The notes beneath the pieces are model-generated. The model ran no database searches and had not been told where the DNA came from. It saw only the letters and a program-made list of their open reading frames with translations. The translations under genes were made by a program, and so were the position numbers. A stretch of DNA of 64,000 nucleotides from assembly GCA_024180945.1 (NCBI GenBank), contig JAKSGN010000041.1, forward strand, positions 1,922,001 through 1,986,000, written 5' to 3'. The DNA comes from Macrophomina tecta. Taxonomy: Eukaryota > Ascomycota > Dothideomycetes > Botryosphaeriales > Botryosphaeriaceae. Numbering within the stretch: position 1 is the first letter of the stretch; each line of letters starts with the position of its first letter. Of the stretch, positions 22,380 through 33,752 are shown in pieces.

Positions 22380-24293
22380 TCAAACCCTCTCGTGTGGCAT
22401 CGTTGGCCGGGACATGGTATCCTCACAGATATCCAAGCTCGAACGCCTGCTTTCGTCTCCCTTCAAGTCTTTATTCCCCCCTGAAAGGCCCTTCTTCGCA
22501 TCGCCCAGTTCCCAGCTGCCGATCCGTTCCCGAGGCAGGTCCGACTCGGGTGCCCGCCGATGCTCTGCCACTGATACACCGAACGAAGCTCCTTTACTGG
22601 CGAAGCTGACGTCTGCATCGCTGGCCAATTTTGCACGACCCTTGAACCCGCCCAACGACGACTTCCGCCGCGTCCCGGCGCCTATCACCGACTCGATGCG
22701 GTGAAAACGCAATCCGCCGAGCAGCATCAGCCCCATTACGAGGAAACCGATCCCCAAGGTAACGCCGGCGCCGATAGCACCCGCAGCTGCTGGCCGCATA
22801 GCCAAACTTCGGACTCGTTCCGTGACGCCAAGGCTGGAGTTGAGAGCGGGACAAAAGATAGTTGACGCTCCGCACGCCGCGCACCAGTCGCTCACGTCGT
22901 CCAGCATAATGCTGCTCATGCTCGCTTCGAAACCCGACCAACTCATCGCTGTGTCTGAAGGGCCATGTCCGAACAGTGGATAAGCGACAAGTTCCGAGGA
23001 ATTCGAGGTACCGTTCCGGAAGTAGAAGCGCACCCAGAGATCCGATATCGATGGGTAGCGGTCCATGGAATCGCCGTAGCTGAACAGCTCGAATACCATG
23101 CTGCTGGCGAAATTCGGGATGCCTCGAAAAGTCGAAGAATTGGCCCGAGACGAAAAGGCCAGCGAAAAGAAAGATAGTAGCGGTTGAAACTCGCCAAAAA
23201 GTAACGACAGCTTCGAAACTGTGCCTTGGGAGGCAATGTTGACGGCGAGTTGGCCCAGAACTTTCCTTGCAAGCATCTTCCCGGCTATCGCCCTAATCCA
23301 CTGCGAGGGGTTTGGCACGCTATTGAGTGCCCATTGCTGCCTGTACGTATTGTCAATCAACATTCAGCGCAAGAGCTAGGGGTACGACGTAGCCGCCAAC
23401 CAAGGGAGGACTCAGCCACATGTCATGGAAGATACCGCCGAGGACTTACTGGTCTGCAAGGAATCTGAGCTCATCGAACGCGCCCTCGAGAGTGCTGTTG
23501 TTCGACAGTATGGCCTGAATTGATGTGTCATGAACGTATTGATAACTCAGATAATCGTATATGGCATATGCGTTAACGTAGCTGTACGATGCTTCGGGCA
23601 GAACCTCAGTCAAGGTCGCAGCTCCTACTTCAGCGTATAGCGACCGTGTTCTGGCTTGCGTCTCATTGAACTCTGTTGAGTAGAAATAGCTCGTACGGTC
23701 GACTGCATAACCCAGACACTCTGTGGAGCCATGGGTTAGCCTGAATTCTTTCCTTTCCGTCTTTGGAGCGTACCTTCCTGGCCCGCAATGTATACCCTGA
23801 ATGGATCCAGACGTGACACGGTCCGGATCCGCGGATATTGGTATCCATTCAACGGGGCTTCAATATAACTGCCATTAGCCAACACTGCAGCGGCCGTAAG
23901 TGCAGGAGCTGCGGTATCATTCAGAGTGTAGGGTGGATATAAGCCTTGAAGGAATGCCTGGGCCGTTGCCGCTGTATAGGAGTCATCGGAGGTGAGTATG
24001 TACACTTGGCTGTTGATGAGTCCGTGTTCTGAAATATTGCTGATGGCATCGGGACCGCGTAGATCGATGTTATTGGTTTGCGGTGAGATGTAACGCTGAC
24101 GGAAGAGAGAACCTTGGCTATACGCCTGAGTTGCGCCCAAAGGCGTCAGCTCGGGAGGTCCAACTTCGCCAAGCAAGGGGGTGCGTTCGCCGGTACGCGT
24201 GAAAATGACGGCAGCATGCACGGTAGCGCTGACCACCAGTGGCGTGGAAGCAAGCCACAGAGCAGCCAGAATAGCAGTTGCGCGTAGAGCCAT
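22380..24293 (-). CDS. Histidine-phosphatase-like secretory/membrane protein, probable pseudoenzyme
   Basis: Three exons: 24293-23774, 23720-23450, 23340-22380 (583 aa). A signal peptide (residues 1-23, ATAILAALWLASTPLVV) leads into a clade-2 histidine (acid) phosphatase-like fold: VIFTRTGERTP at 30-39, PPELTPLGATQAYSQGSLFRQRYI, and ECLGYAVDRTSYFYSTEF. The family signature R-H-G-x-R-x-P reads R-T-G-E-R-T-P, so the phosphorylated His is replaced by Thr34. I find no clear HD/HAE proton-donor motif; the corresponding C-terminal area reads FELFSYGDSMDRYPSISDLWVRFYFRNG. Several N-x-S/T sites are present. A transmembrane helix near residues 455-480 (GVTLGIGFLVMGLMLLGG) and a basic cytosolic tail follow, giving a type I membrane protein. 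Ligand and role unknown. Confidence 0.82.
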
Positions 24294-25360
24294 AGTTTCA
24301 GTGCGGTGGGTAGTATGTGAGATTGGATCACAGCTGTGCGTGCTCAAAAGGCGGGGCGGGGCAAAGAGACGGACATGTTGGCACAGAAGTGAGGTTCAGC
24401 TCGTATTATCGCACAACAGCTCTCAAGGCTTGCAGGGGTAGCTCATGATAGACATAGCCTCGAAGCTTGGGCGTAAGCGGGGTTAACTGCAGCACGCATA
24501 CCTCCAAGTATTGGCGCCGTTTTCGGCATCCGTCAACTGTCTTTCGGTAGTCGCACTTTGCAGCCGTGGTCGGCATGACTTCCGTGTTCGGCGACAAGTA
24601 GCATTCGGAGACGCTGACGAGCTGGCTGGTGGCTACTCTCCGTGAGATAGCGTGGCGAGCGGCGTGGTACTGGTGGAGGGTGTGTCGTGATAAGGTTTGG
24701 GTGCCCAGAGGTGCACCCGATCGCCCGATTCTCCATCCACTAGACTGCTCCCGGCAGCCTCTCGTCCGTCCCGCATGCCCGTCGTGGCTGCTTGCCAAGA
24801 CATAATGCCATGTCATTGCATCATCAAGCGCGATGCCAGGTGCTCAGCCTTCTTGCTCCTTTCGCTTGAAACTTCGAATTTTGCGCATGGGTAGTAAAGA
24901 TTCGGCACATGAAGTCTTATACTCGCCTCAACTGTCTACAAATGATGAGATGACTATACTGTTACTGATCAACAACCTTGATCAACACCCTCGATCAAGA
25001 CCATGCGAGCGGCTTTGTATATCTGTCAACATTCGCATTCACGTGCGTGCAGATTTCTCGTCTGCGCACTCATATGCTAGACATTATGAAGTCAAAAGAA
25101 ATCTCTTATATTTTGTTCTTCCATACGAAGAATCACTACTGGTATTCATTATTTGAAGAGAGCAAACCCCAAGGAGACCCATGCTCATGATCTGATCATA
25201 CAGCCTTGCGAAAAACACCAATTCTATTTGCTCTTGGCTTCAGCACAACCCTCTCGCGCGCCGGAACCCGTTTAAATTCGACATAACTATTATACAGTTA
25301 GTGGTGCTGTCGTCTTTGTTGGTGGCATATGGGAAGTCCTGGACTTACATTTCCGACTCC
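24294..25360. other. Intergenic region
   Basis: About 1.07 kb between the histidine-phosphatase-like start (-) and the ACL1 stop (-). The part from about 24880 to 25300 is more AT-rich and likely includes the ACL1 3' UTR. No gene, repeat or RNA supported. Confidence 0.5.
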
Positions 25361-27387
25361 TTACATGGAGACTTCCACACGACCCTCGTTGCCAGGAGCG
25401 CCCTTGCCGACGGTGGGGAGGAGATAGGTGATGTCGTCCCACGGGTGCCTGTACAGACCAGTCCTCAGGCGCTTCTGGTCCAGGAAATGGGCAATAAGAC
25501 CAATGCTGCGGCCGAGAACAAATAGACCGTTAAGGACACCCATCTTGAGGTAGTCCTCGGCCTCCTCTTGCGTGAACGAACCACAGTTGCGGACTAGATC
25601 GACAAAGCAGACAGCAATGCAGCCGTCAACGTTGAGAATCAGGTTGTCCTTCTTGGAGGTAGTCACAGTCTCAACGGCGAGAGCGTAGTCGAGCAGCTTG
25701 TGGCTAGGGAAGTGCTTCAACACGTATTCCTTGACAAGCTCAACACGGAGATCTGGGTTGTTCCTCGACTTGATCCTGTGACCGATACCGGGAATAAGCT
25801 TGTTCTCCTTCCTCATGGTGTCGACGAAGTCACGGGGGCTGAGACCCTTGTCGTAGGCCTTGGTGAACTCCTCGGCGGCGCCGTCGAGAGCACCACCGAA
25901 ACGGGAACCAATGGTCAGCAGACCGCTGACCAGAGCACTGATCAGGTCCTTGCCGGCTCTGGTAGTGATGATGGTGTTCATGGCACCGGACACGGCAGGA
26001 CCGTGGTCGGCAGTGAGCATGAGAACCATCTCAAGGAACTTGCTGGCATAGTCGGGGAGACGACGACGGAACCAAAGCAGGGACATGACACCACCAATGC
26101 CAATGTTCTCCTTGAAGACGTCTGAGATGGGCATACCTGCGTACAGCAGCTCCTGTCCACGGTCGTCGGAGATGGTGGAAATGAAGGCAGCCGGCTTACG
26201 GATGAGGCCGAGCTCCTGCGCCCAAGAGTAGTCAATGGGAATCTTGGGAACAGCAGGCTCGGGCTTGGCAACGATGGTGCCGTCAGCAACGAGCTTCTGG
26301 TAGACCTCGGAAAGGATCTTGGGCAAGTCCTCGAAGGTGTCGGGGACGTAGATGCCCGCCTCCTTCATGGACTTGTTCTTGGAAGCAGCGGTCTCGAGCT
26401 GCGAGTTCGCAAAGGAACCAGCGTGACCGAACTGGACCTCGGTGGTGAGCATGCCGGCAACGGTACCAATGGCCCAGGCAACAATGGGCTTGGTGATCGT
26501 GCCGTTCTTGACGGCTTCAATGACACGGTACTCCTCAACACCACCAACTTCACCGAGCAGGACCAAGATCTTGCAGGCAGGATCGGCCTGGTACCTCAAC
26601 AAGTGGTCAATGAAGGTGGTACCGGGGTACCTATCACCACCAATGGCGACACCCTCGTAGACACCGTCGGTGGTTTGAGAGATGATGTTGTTCAGCTCGT
26701 TGGACATACCACCGGACTTGGAGACATAGGCGACGGAGCCGGGGCGGTAGAGCTTCGACGCGACAATGTTGTCCATCATACCACCAGTGTTACCGATCTT
26801 GAAAGCGCCGGGCTTGATACCACCAACAGTAGCGGGACCGATGATGGTGACACCCTTCTTCTTGGCGACGTGCATGATCTCGCGAGCGCGCTTTTGGCAT
26901 GTGAGCAACTGCTTAATCGGGAAGTCACGGGGAAACATACACGCTCGGGAACACCCTCGGCAATGATGGCAATGGACTTAATCTGGGGGTACTCCATGAG
27001 CTCCATGGTGGAGGAGTAGACACTACGCGACGAGGCGAAGTTGACGACGGTGTCGACATCGCTGTGCTTGGCAATGGCCTTCTCGACCGACTGGTAGACG
27101 GGCAGCAGGGTCTCGCTGGTGCCCCAGTACATCTTGCTGACGAACTGGCCGCCAAAGGTGTAGATGATACCGGCGACCGAGGGCTGCTTGCGCTTGCAGA
27201 TGTAGTCGAAGTCAAGCATGCCCTGGACGGCCTTGGGCTGCATGCCGTAGACGAAGCATCGCGTCTTGTTGTGGAAGAGGGTGTGCTGGGCAGGCGGGCT
27301 CAGCGGCCGGCTGGGGGCCTGGAAGCGACGAATGTTGTCATTTGCGGACAGAGTCTCGCCGTTGGGGGTGCCGTTGGCAGCAGGCAT
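25361..27387 (-). CDS. acl1: ATP-citrate lyase subunit 1 (catalytic, citryl-CoA lyase part)
   Basis: Two exons, 27387-26941 and 26890-25361, with a 50-nt intron starting GTATGT (658 aa). This subunit corresponds to the C-terminal half of animal ATP-citrate lyase: a CoA-binding/succinyl-CoA-synthetase-alpha-like region ([30 protein letters not shown]), the phosphorylated His in FGHAGSF (about residue 305), and a citrate-synthase-like domain ([25 protein letters not shown]). With subunit 2 it forms the cytosolic complex converting citrate, CoA and ATP to acetyl-CoA and oxaloacetate for lipid synthesis and acetylation. It is divergent from its partner across 1.34 kb. All motifs look intact. Confidence 0.97.
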
Positions 27388-28726
27388 GGTGGGCGAAAGA
27401 CGGGCTGCGCAGATGCGTTCGGGGGCAAAGGAAGGGTATCTGGAGCTGGTGGGCTGTCAGCAGAGGCAATTTGAGGACGCTGCGCGACTCGGGCGGCGGT
27501 GCGGCGCGAAGCGGGCTCGGAGCTTGGAGGGTTTTCGTGACAGGGAAAAAACCACCCGAAATCGTAGTGGTGCAAGGCCGGAGGAACGCAATGGCCCGCA
27601 GGACGGATCTGGCGACAGCGGTGGCTGCGGCCTCCGGACAGCGGCTCTCGACTCCGATTGCTCTGGAAGGCCGGGCGTGGAGGTGGGCGTGGAAGTTGGT
27701 GGAGGCGGATGCAGAAATGTTTCCGCAGAGCTCGCGGAGCTTGCGAGGCGGTGGACAGAACGTACCTTGGGTCTTCGCTGTGCGCAACGCAGCGGTGCGG
27801 GATCGGTGTGTGGGAGGTGGACGAGGAGGGAGGCGTGGAGAGATCGGGAGGAAGAAGAGCAGGAATTGGGGTGGATTAGATGGCGGGCGGCGCTGAGGCA
27901 GGCTTGCTTCCAGCTCAACGAACTCTTGAGAGGGAGGGCAGGGGCCGGCGTGCTGTTGAGGCACTGAGGGTTAGCGCTCGTCTGTGCGCCGACAGGGTTC
28001 ACCACAGCGGTGCGGTCTTCGGCCGCTCGGCTCCCCAAGCACGCACTCAGGCCCCGGGGCGGTGCCGTGCTGCGGAGTCCGTCAGCCGGCACCCAGAGAG
28101 GCAAGGCAATGGCTCGGCCCAGCGCCGGAAATAGAAGCGGCGCAAATGGGCGACGGTGAGCAGCGTGAGCGCGGCGGGTGGGCGCGCGGGCGCCGGCGGT
28201 GGTGCGGTGCGATGCGGTGTGTTGGTCGGTGCGCGCAGCGTGGGCGTTGGCGACCAGGGTGCGTCCTGTGGGGATCTGCCAGCTCCCCAACCAACAGTAA
28301 TGAGAATCCCGCCGCCGCTTCGCTGCTCCAAAGCAAAGGGACCTCCAATTTCGCGCCCAGCTGCCCGCTCCTCCAAAACCCCCAAAGCTCCTTTCCTGCC
28401 TGCCCAACTTCTGCACAGCTGCTGCTCTCGTCATCTTCCCTCGTCAGCTGGCCCGAAGGTAAGCCTGCGCTCTCCTCCGCCGTTTTTTCTGTGCGTGCCG
28501 GTGCCGGTACCGTCCCGCCTGCGCCCTCTCCGAAGCTGCTGCGTCGGACTTCGTCTGCCCACGCCTCATCGCACTCAAATCGCCGACGCCCCGTACGCCG
28601 CGCCTCTCCCTTCGCCGAGCTGCTGTTCTTCCTTCCTTCTCTTCTGCTCTTGCAATTCCTCTCGCCCGCTGACCCTCTGCGCCTCAAGGTTTCTTTTTCT
28701 TGACCTCCCGTTCTCCTCCAACCAAA
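27388..28726. promoter_or_regulatory. Bidirectional promoter between the two citrate lyase genes
   Basis: 1339-bp GC-rich spacer between the start codons of acl1 (-) and acl2 (+). A shared control region would keep the two subunits in balance. On the plus side an AAG|GTAAGC donor at about 28460 suggests a 5' leader intron for acl2. Open frames such as those at 27457-28434 and 28082-29122 (-) are chance frames in GC-rich DNA. No specific operator could be proven by eye. Confidence 0.6.
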
Positions 28727-30666
28727 ATGTCTGCCAAGTCGATTCTCGAGGCCGACGGCAAGGCCATCCTCAACTACCACCTCACCAGGGCTCCCGTCAT
28801 CAAGCCCACTCCGCTGCCTGCCTCTGCTACCCACAACCCGCCTCCCAGGCTTGCCTCGCTGCACTTTCCCGAAGACAAGGCCGTCAAGGATGTTTTGGAC
28901 CAGGCTGAGGTCACCTACCCGTGGCTGCTCCAGGACGGCGCCAAGTTCGTCGCAAAGCCTGACCAGCTGATCAAGAGGCGAGGCAAGAGCGGTCTGCTGG
29001 CCCTCAACAAGACCTGGGCCGAGGCTCGCCAATGGGTCGAGGAGCGCGCAGGGAAGGTTCAGAAGGTCGAGCATGTCGAGGGTGTGCTGAGGCAGTTCCT
29101 GGTTGAGCCCTTCGTCCCTCACCCCCAGGACACTGAGTACTACATCAACATCAACTCCGCTCGTGAGGTAAGCGTCCAGTCCCTTTTTTTTTTTTTTTTT
29201 TCGTCTCCTTCCTTTCCGAATATTGCATTGTTTGAATTGGTCCGTTGCGTCGTGTCGGAATCATCTTTCGATTGCAGGAAGATTGGTTGTGTTGTGACGG
29301 TCGAGTGTTGGCACACGTGCGGCGGCTGTGGCTGGGGGCGCCGTCCTTTTTCTCTGCTCGGTCAATCCGGACGAAGGGAGATGACCCAACACAGAAACGG
29401 CGGGCCCACACCCAGCATCAATTACCCGCTGCACCTGGCCTCCCTTTGGTCCGCACTGCATCTCCTATCTGCATCTAGTTGCTTTCTAGAACACGTTTCG
29501 CTTCATCTCCATGTTGCACATCCCGTAGTGTCCGCCGCATGCACGCGGGTGCTCCCGCCCCCGTCCATCACACCATGGCTAACCCTCATCTCCACTTAGG
29601 GCGACTGGATCCTCTTCACCCACGAGGGTGGTGTCGATGTCGGTGATGTCGATGCTAAGGCCGAGAAGCTGCTCATCCCAGTTGACCTTAGCGAGTACCC
29701 GTCCAACGACGAGATTGCCGCCACTCTTCTGAAGAAGGTTCCTCAGGGTGTCCACAACGTCCTCGTCGACTTCATTTCCCGCCTGTATGCTGTCTACGTC
29801 GACTGCCAGTTCACCTACCTCGAGATCAACCCTCTCGTCGTCATCCCCAACGCTGATGCCACCTCTGCTGAGGTTCACTTCCTCGACTTGGCTGCTAAGC
29901 TCGACCAGACCGCTGAGTTCGAGTGCGGTGTCAAGTGGGCTATCGCCCGCAGCGCCACTGCTCTTGGTCTCCCTACCATCAGCGGCAAGGATGGCAAGGT
30001 CACCATCGATGCTGGTCCGCCAATGGAGTTCCCCGCTCCTTTCGGCCGTGAGATGAGCAAGGAGGAGGCTTTCATCGCCGAGATGGATGCTAAGACCGGT
30101 GCTTCTCTTAAGCTGACTATCCTCAACGCTTCTGGCCGTGTCTGGACCCTCGTGGCCGGCGGTGGTGCTTCCGTCGTCTACGCTGACGCCATTGCCTCGG
30201 CCGGCTTCGCCAGCGAGCTCGCCAACTACGGTGAATACTCTGGTGCTCCTACCGAGACCCAGACCTTCCAGTACGCCCGCACTGTCCTCGACCTTATGCT
30301 CCGTGCCCCCATGCACCCCGATGGCAAGGTGCTGTTTATTGGTGGTGGTATTGCAAACTTCACCAACGTAAGTAATTCTCATGATACTCTTATGATAACC
30401 AGACTGACGGTTGGTAGGTTGCTTCCACCTTCAAGGGTGTTATCCGCGCTCTGCGCGAGGTTGCCCCCGTCCTCAACGAGCACAAGGTCCAGATCTGGGT
30501 GCGCCGTGCTGGTCCCAACTACCAGGAGGGTCTCAAGAACATCAAGGCTGTTGGCGTTGAGCTCGGCCTTGACATGCACGTCTATGGTCCTGAGATGCAC
30601 GTCTCGGGTATCGTGCCTCTGGCCCTTAATGGCAAGAAGAGCGACGTCCCTGAGTTCAGCGGTTAA
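28727..30666 (+). CDS. acl2: ATP-citrate lyase subunit 2 (ATP-grasp, citrate-activating)
   Basis: Three exons: 28727-29167, 29600-30367, 30418-30666 (485 aa). The product matches the N-terminal half of animal ATP-citrate lyase: [15 protein letters not shown] at the start, the ATP-grasp region ([53 protein letters not shown]), then the citrate/CoA-binding domain ([44 protein letters not shown]). The first intron is 433 nt, several times the length of other introns here, and starts with a T run of about 20. Works with subunit 1, encoded divergently next door, in the cytosol. Confidence 0.97.
29168..29600 (+). other. Unusually long intron 1 of acl2
   Basis: GTAAGC donor at 29168 and CTTAG acceptor ending 29599. 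It holds a T tract of about 20 (about 29184-29203). Retaining it would introduce frame breaks, and protein continuity (N-S-A-R-E then G-D-W-I-L) supports its removal. No conserved RNA recognised inside it. Confidence 0.8.
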
Positions 30667-31244
30667 GTGTAAAATATACCAGGTTTGGGGGGTTGTGGAT
30701 TGATGTTTTTTTAAAACTTAACGAGCCTCCGGGATGCTGAGATGGCGGCATGGGTTGGGGTTGCATACGTGCCCTTATATGCATCGAGGCGCCATGTTTC
30801 GGGATCAAAGGGTAGTTGCCAGATTTGCTTAACTGCCACGAGCTTTTAATTAGGTATTGAGGCGCTAGAGAACGATAGACAAATGTATGTTTTGGATCAA
30901 AGACGCATCGCAGTGAAAATATCATCTACTATCGAAAAAACCTTGAATGAGTTTGAAGTCTTGATGGCCGAACTAGGATTATTCTCTGCTTCTGCCCGCC
31001 CCCGGGGTTTCTAAACCTGTGTCTGCCACTATACAGTAAACTTTACTGTCTATAGGTACCGTGTAGCCTGATTGCTACTTCCATGACACGCCTCGTATGT
31101 AGTGAAGAAGCTCACAGACAAGTCACGCGACGCATGAAATCCGCGGATAAGTCACAATGTCGGACGTGGTCCATAGCTCTACTATCGGTGCAGCTAATGT
31201 GATGACTGTTGAATATAGTTCAGAAACTAAAGGTAAGGTATCGC
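30667..31244. other. Convergent intergenic region
   Basis: Contains the 3' UTRs of acl2 (+) and the DUF92 gene (-). Composition is slightly AT-rich. No gene, repeat or RNA supported. Confidence 0.5.
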
Positions 31245-32385
31245 CTAAGTACCCGCGAATACACTGGACAAAGGAACTTCCCAAACCAATGACGCGCCTA
31301 CCATGGTAGCTAGGGTTGCTGATGTAGCCATGAGTAGATTGACGCCATTATTGCTCAGGATATCTCGTCCCGTCTCGACCCTTCTGCTCTCGTGATGCTT
31401 GCCATCTTCAGGCACGATGCTACCCGCTTTCTCGCCCGCTTCAGCCTTCGCCGACGACAGATCTACGCCCGAAGACGATGCCACGCTGTCAGCACCATGC
31501 TCGTGGGCCATGACGGCGCCGCGCACCTTGGCGCGCTGCTTGATGTGCAGCGAGCCCGCGCCGTGGACGGGCACTTTGCGGCCGCCCTCGCCCTCTACGA
31601 CCTTGCCAGTGCGCACGTCGACCACGCTGGCCTGCAGGACGGCTCCGAGGAGCGAGTCGAGCAAGGAGCCGAAGAGGCCGACGAGCGACATGGCGCCCAC
31701 GAAAGCCATTTTGGAGGAGAGCTGCCACTCGCTGCAGAAGGGCGTGAGCGCGGCGGCCGTCACGGCGATTGTGGCGGCGCCGAGGAGGCCGGCCAGCAGG
31801 CCGAAGAGCGTGATGCCGCCATTTGTGCCGGGTGGGACGACGCGCCACGGAGCGGTGATGAGGCGCGGTTTGGAGGTGGAGAGGATGCCCAGCTCGGAGG
31901 AGAATGTGTCAGCAGCCACCGCGGCGTAGTTTGCGACTATGCCGACGACGGGCAGGTCGGTCTCGGGGGCCCAGCATTCTGTCTTCCTGCTAGCTGAGCG
32001 TGATAGCTGATATGTGTGGAGGAGGATGAGGACTGAGGCGACGAGCGAGTTGGCTAGGACCTGGACATGGGTGCGTGGGCCTTCGCCGCTAGATGTGCCG
32101 GAGGAGGACTGGGTCAAGCGGGCTTTCACATCGTGTTTGACCTGTGGAACAGAAATCAGTACACGGATTGAGGGGCAAATGCGGCCGAAGACAGGTTACC
32201 TTGGTGGCAGCAGTTCCGGTAAGGAAGAAGACGACCAACAGCGCGAAGAAGACGCTCCACGGGTGCACAGCATGGACGATAGCTGTGGTGGCGGCAACGA
32301 GGATGCCGACCGGCGTCAGCGAGTTGCGCGACCAGGCACGGTAGACCAAAGCAGCGATTGCTGGGACGGCCACGAGGGGTTTCAT
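31245..32385 (-). CDS. TMEM19/DUF92 family integral membrane protein
   Basis: Two exons, 32385-32200 and 32141-31245 (360 aa). The first exon encodes two or three hydrophobic helices (LVAVPAIAALVYRAW; VGILVAATTAIVHAV; FFALLVVFFLTGTAATK). The TGTAATKVKHDVKARL junction, the AVAADTFSSELG motif and the LITAPWRVVPPGTNGGITLFGLLAG motif are the conserved core of the DUF92 family. DSLLGAVLQAS and the terminal NNGVNLLMATSATL helix follow. A hydrophilic insert (about 225-310) is lineage-specific. Plant member VTE6 acts as a phytyl-phosphate kinase and bacterial members look like CTP-dependent lipid kinases; the fungal role is not known, so a lipid-phosphate kinase role is only an inference. Confidence 0.87.
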
Positions 32386-32721
32386 GTCTGTTGGTGTTGA
32401 GGGAGCTCTGCAGCTGCCTCCGACGTTGGCCGGCAGGCTGCTGTTGGTGTCCAGGCTTGCGTCACGCCGCAGTTCAACAACTTCACCATCGCCAAGCGAG
32501 CATGCTGGGGCATGGCCCCACGCCTTCTGTTGAGAGCACTGCACGATCCACAACACGCTGCAATCATTAATTTTGTCTGATCCAAAAAAAAAAAACTGCG
32601 CCGATGTTGGGTGCCGGCCTGACGCAACAGGCAGGGCCGAGCTCCCGAAGTCCCAAAACGCCGTCGCCATGTAATCCTAATGCGGAATCCCCGAGCCCGC
32701 CCTTACGAGATAGTCGGCACC
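32386..32721. other. Intergenic region
   Basis: Upstream of the DUF92 gene (-) and downstream of the G-patch-like gene (-); includes an A tract at about 32585-32595. Presumed promoter and 3' UTR. Confidence 0.5.
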
Positions 32722-33411
32722 CTAACCTTCTCCCAAGTACCGAAGCACGTCGTCGTTCATGTAAAACATCCGCTGGAGCTGCTCCCGTCGCTTCTTGCCC
32801 TGTTCCTCGTTCCTGCGCACTTCCTTGGCGCCCAACTTCTCCACCCTCGCCTTCGGCGCTCCGTTCTTGGGTACGTGCATACCCAATCCTACCGTATCTT
32901 TCTTCTCCTTGAGTTTGATAGGATACAGTATGCCCTCGCCGCCTTTGCCCAGGCCCTTCCTGCTGTCGGGGTCCCAGCCTTGCGCCTGTAGGAACGACAA
33001 CCCTTTTCTGCTGCGCTCGATTGCCGATGGCGGGTGCGAGTGCTGAAGACAAACCTGGTGCGCCAGGCTACTCTCGTGGCCCTCGCCCAACGGCAACTTG
33101 CAGATGTCGCAGTTCTCCGGCGCGGGCGAGGGGGGCGCAGATTCCGTAGCCGCTGCGTCGCCATGCGTACTCGACCGCGGTTCGCCGTCGCCGCTGGCCT
33201 TGCTGCTGCCTGCATGCGAAGGCTCCGCATTCTTGCCACCGCCGACTATCGACAGGTATAGGTCGCTGATTGCGGAGCCAGACGAAGTGGGCTGGTGGGT
33301 GGCGGGCGAGGAGGCCGGGACGAACTTGACGCGCTTGCGCTTGAGGCCGGCGCCGAAGTAGCGCTGGTCTTTTATTGGGATCGTGTATGTCTCGTCATCG
33401 CTGTCGCTCAT
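32722..33411 (-). CDS. G-patch-like nucleic-acid-binding protein
   Basis: Single exon, 229 aa from MSDSDDETYTIPIK; the frame extends 8 residues further upstream. A short zinc-binding-like segment CDICKLPLGEGHESSLAHQVCLQH (C-x2-C ... H-x3-C-x2-H) comes first. It is followed by IERSRKGLSFLQAQGWDPDSRKGLG and GEGILYPIK, the aromatic/Gly pattern of a degenerate G-patch as in GPANK1-like proteins. The C terminus is basic and probably coiled (KEVRRNEEQGKKRREQLQRMFY). G-patch proteins usually stimulate DEAH-box helicases in splicing or ribosome assembly; the partner here is unknown. Confidence 0.8.
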   Translation of the reverse strand: MSDSDDETYTIPIKDQRYFGAGLKRKRVKFVPASSPATHQPTSSGSAISDLYLSIVGGGKNAEPSHAGSSKASGDGEPRSSTHGDAAATESAPPSPAPENCDICKLPLGEGHESSLAHQVCLQHSHPPSAIERSRKGLSFLQAQGWDPDSRKGLGKGGEGILYPIKLKEKKDTVGLGMHVPKNGAPKARVEKLGAKEVRRNEEQGKKRREQLQRMFYMNDDVLRYLGEG

Positions 33412-33752
33412 GTCGCTCGGAACGCTGCGCGGCAAAGAGGGGTGAACGGTCGGCGGTGTCGTGGAGTGCGCTGCGTCTGTGTCAACCGTGACGGAGCTTC
33501 CAGGTACGGGATGACCTGTGCTAAGCCGAATCAGGAAATGGTGCCGTCACATGCGATATAGGCGTGGCATACGACAGTGTACCGCCCGAAACAGGCATGA
33601 CTGTATTATTGTGCCGTCGTGTCGAGAGACCGTGAGGATACGCCAGAAACAGCGCAGTACCGCCACCCAGGACTCCGATCATCTTTTCAGCCACTCTAGC
33701 CACCAACTTACCCCGATACATGCCATACCGTACCTCCTCCTTATCCCTGCAC
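33412..33752. other. Intergenic region
   Basis: Between the G-patch-like start (-) and the stop of the next minus-strand small gene. No supported feature apart from presumed promoter and 3' UTR. Confidence 0.5.

Noticed and set aside
25700..27019. Open frames antisense to acl1 (141 and 198 aa)
   Set aside because: They mirror a highly conserved gene with biased codons; such antisense frames arise from codon bias and show no family resemblance.
27457..29122. Long minus-strand frames of 325 and 346 aa in the citrate lyase spacer
   Set aside because: Low-complexity Ala/Arg/Pro composition in GC-rich DNA, and the second overlaps acl2 exon 1 antisense; no start context or domain.
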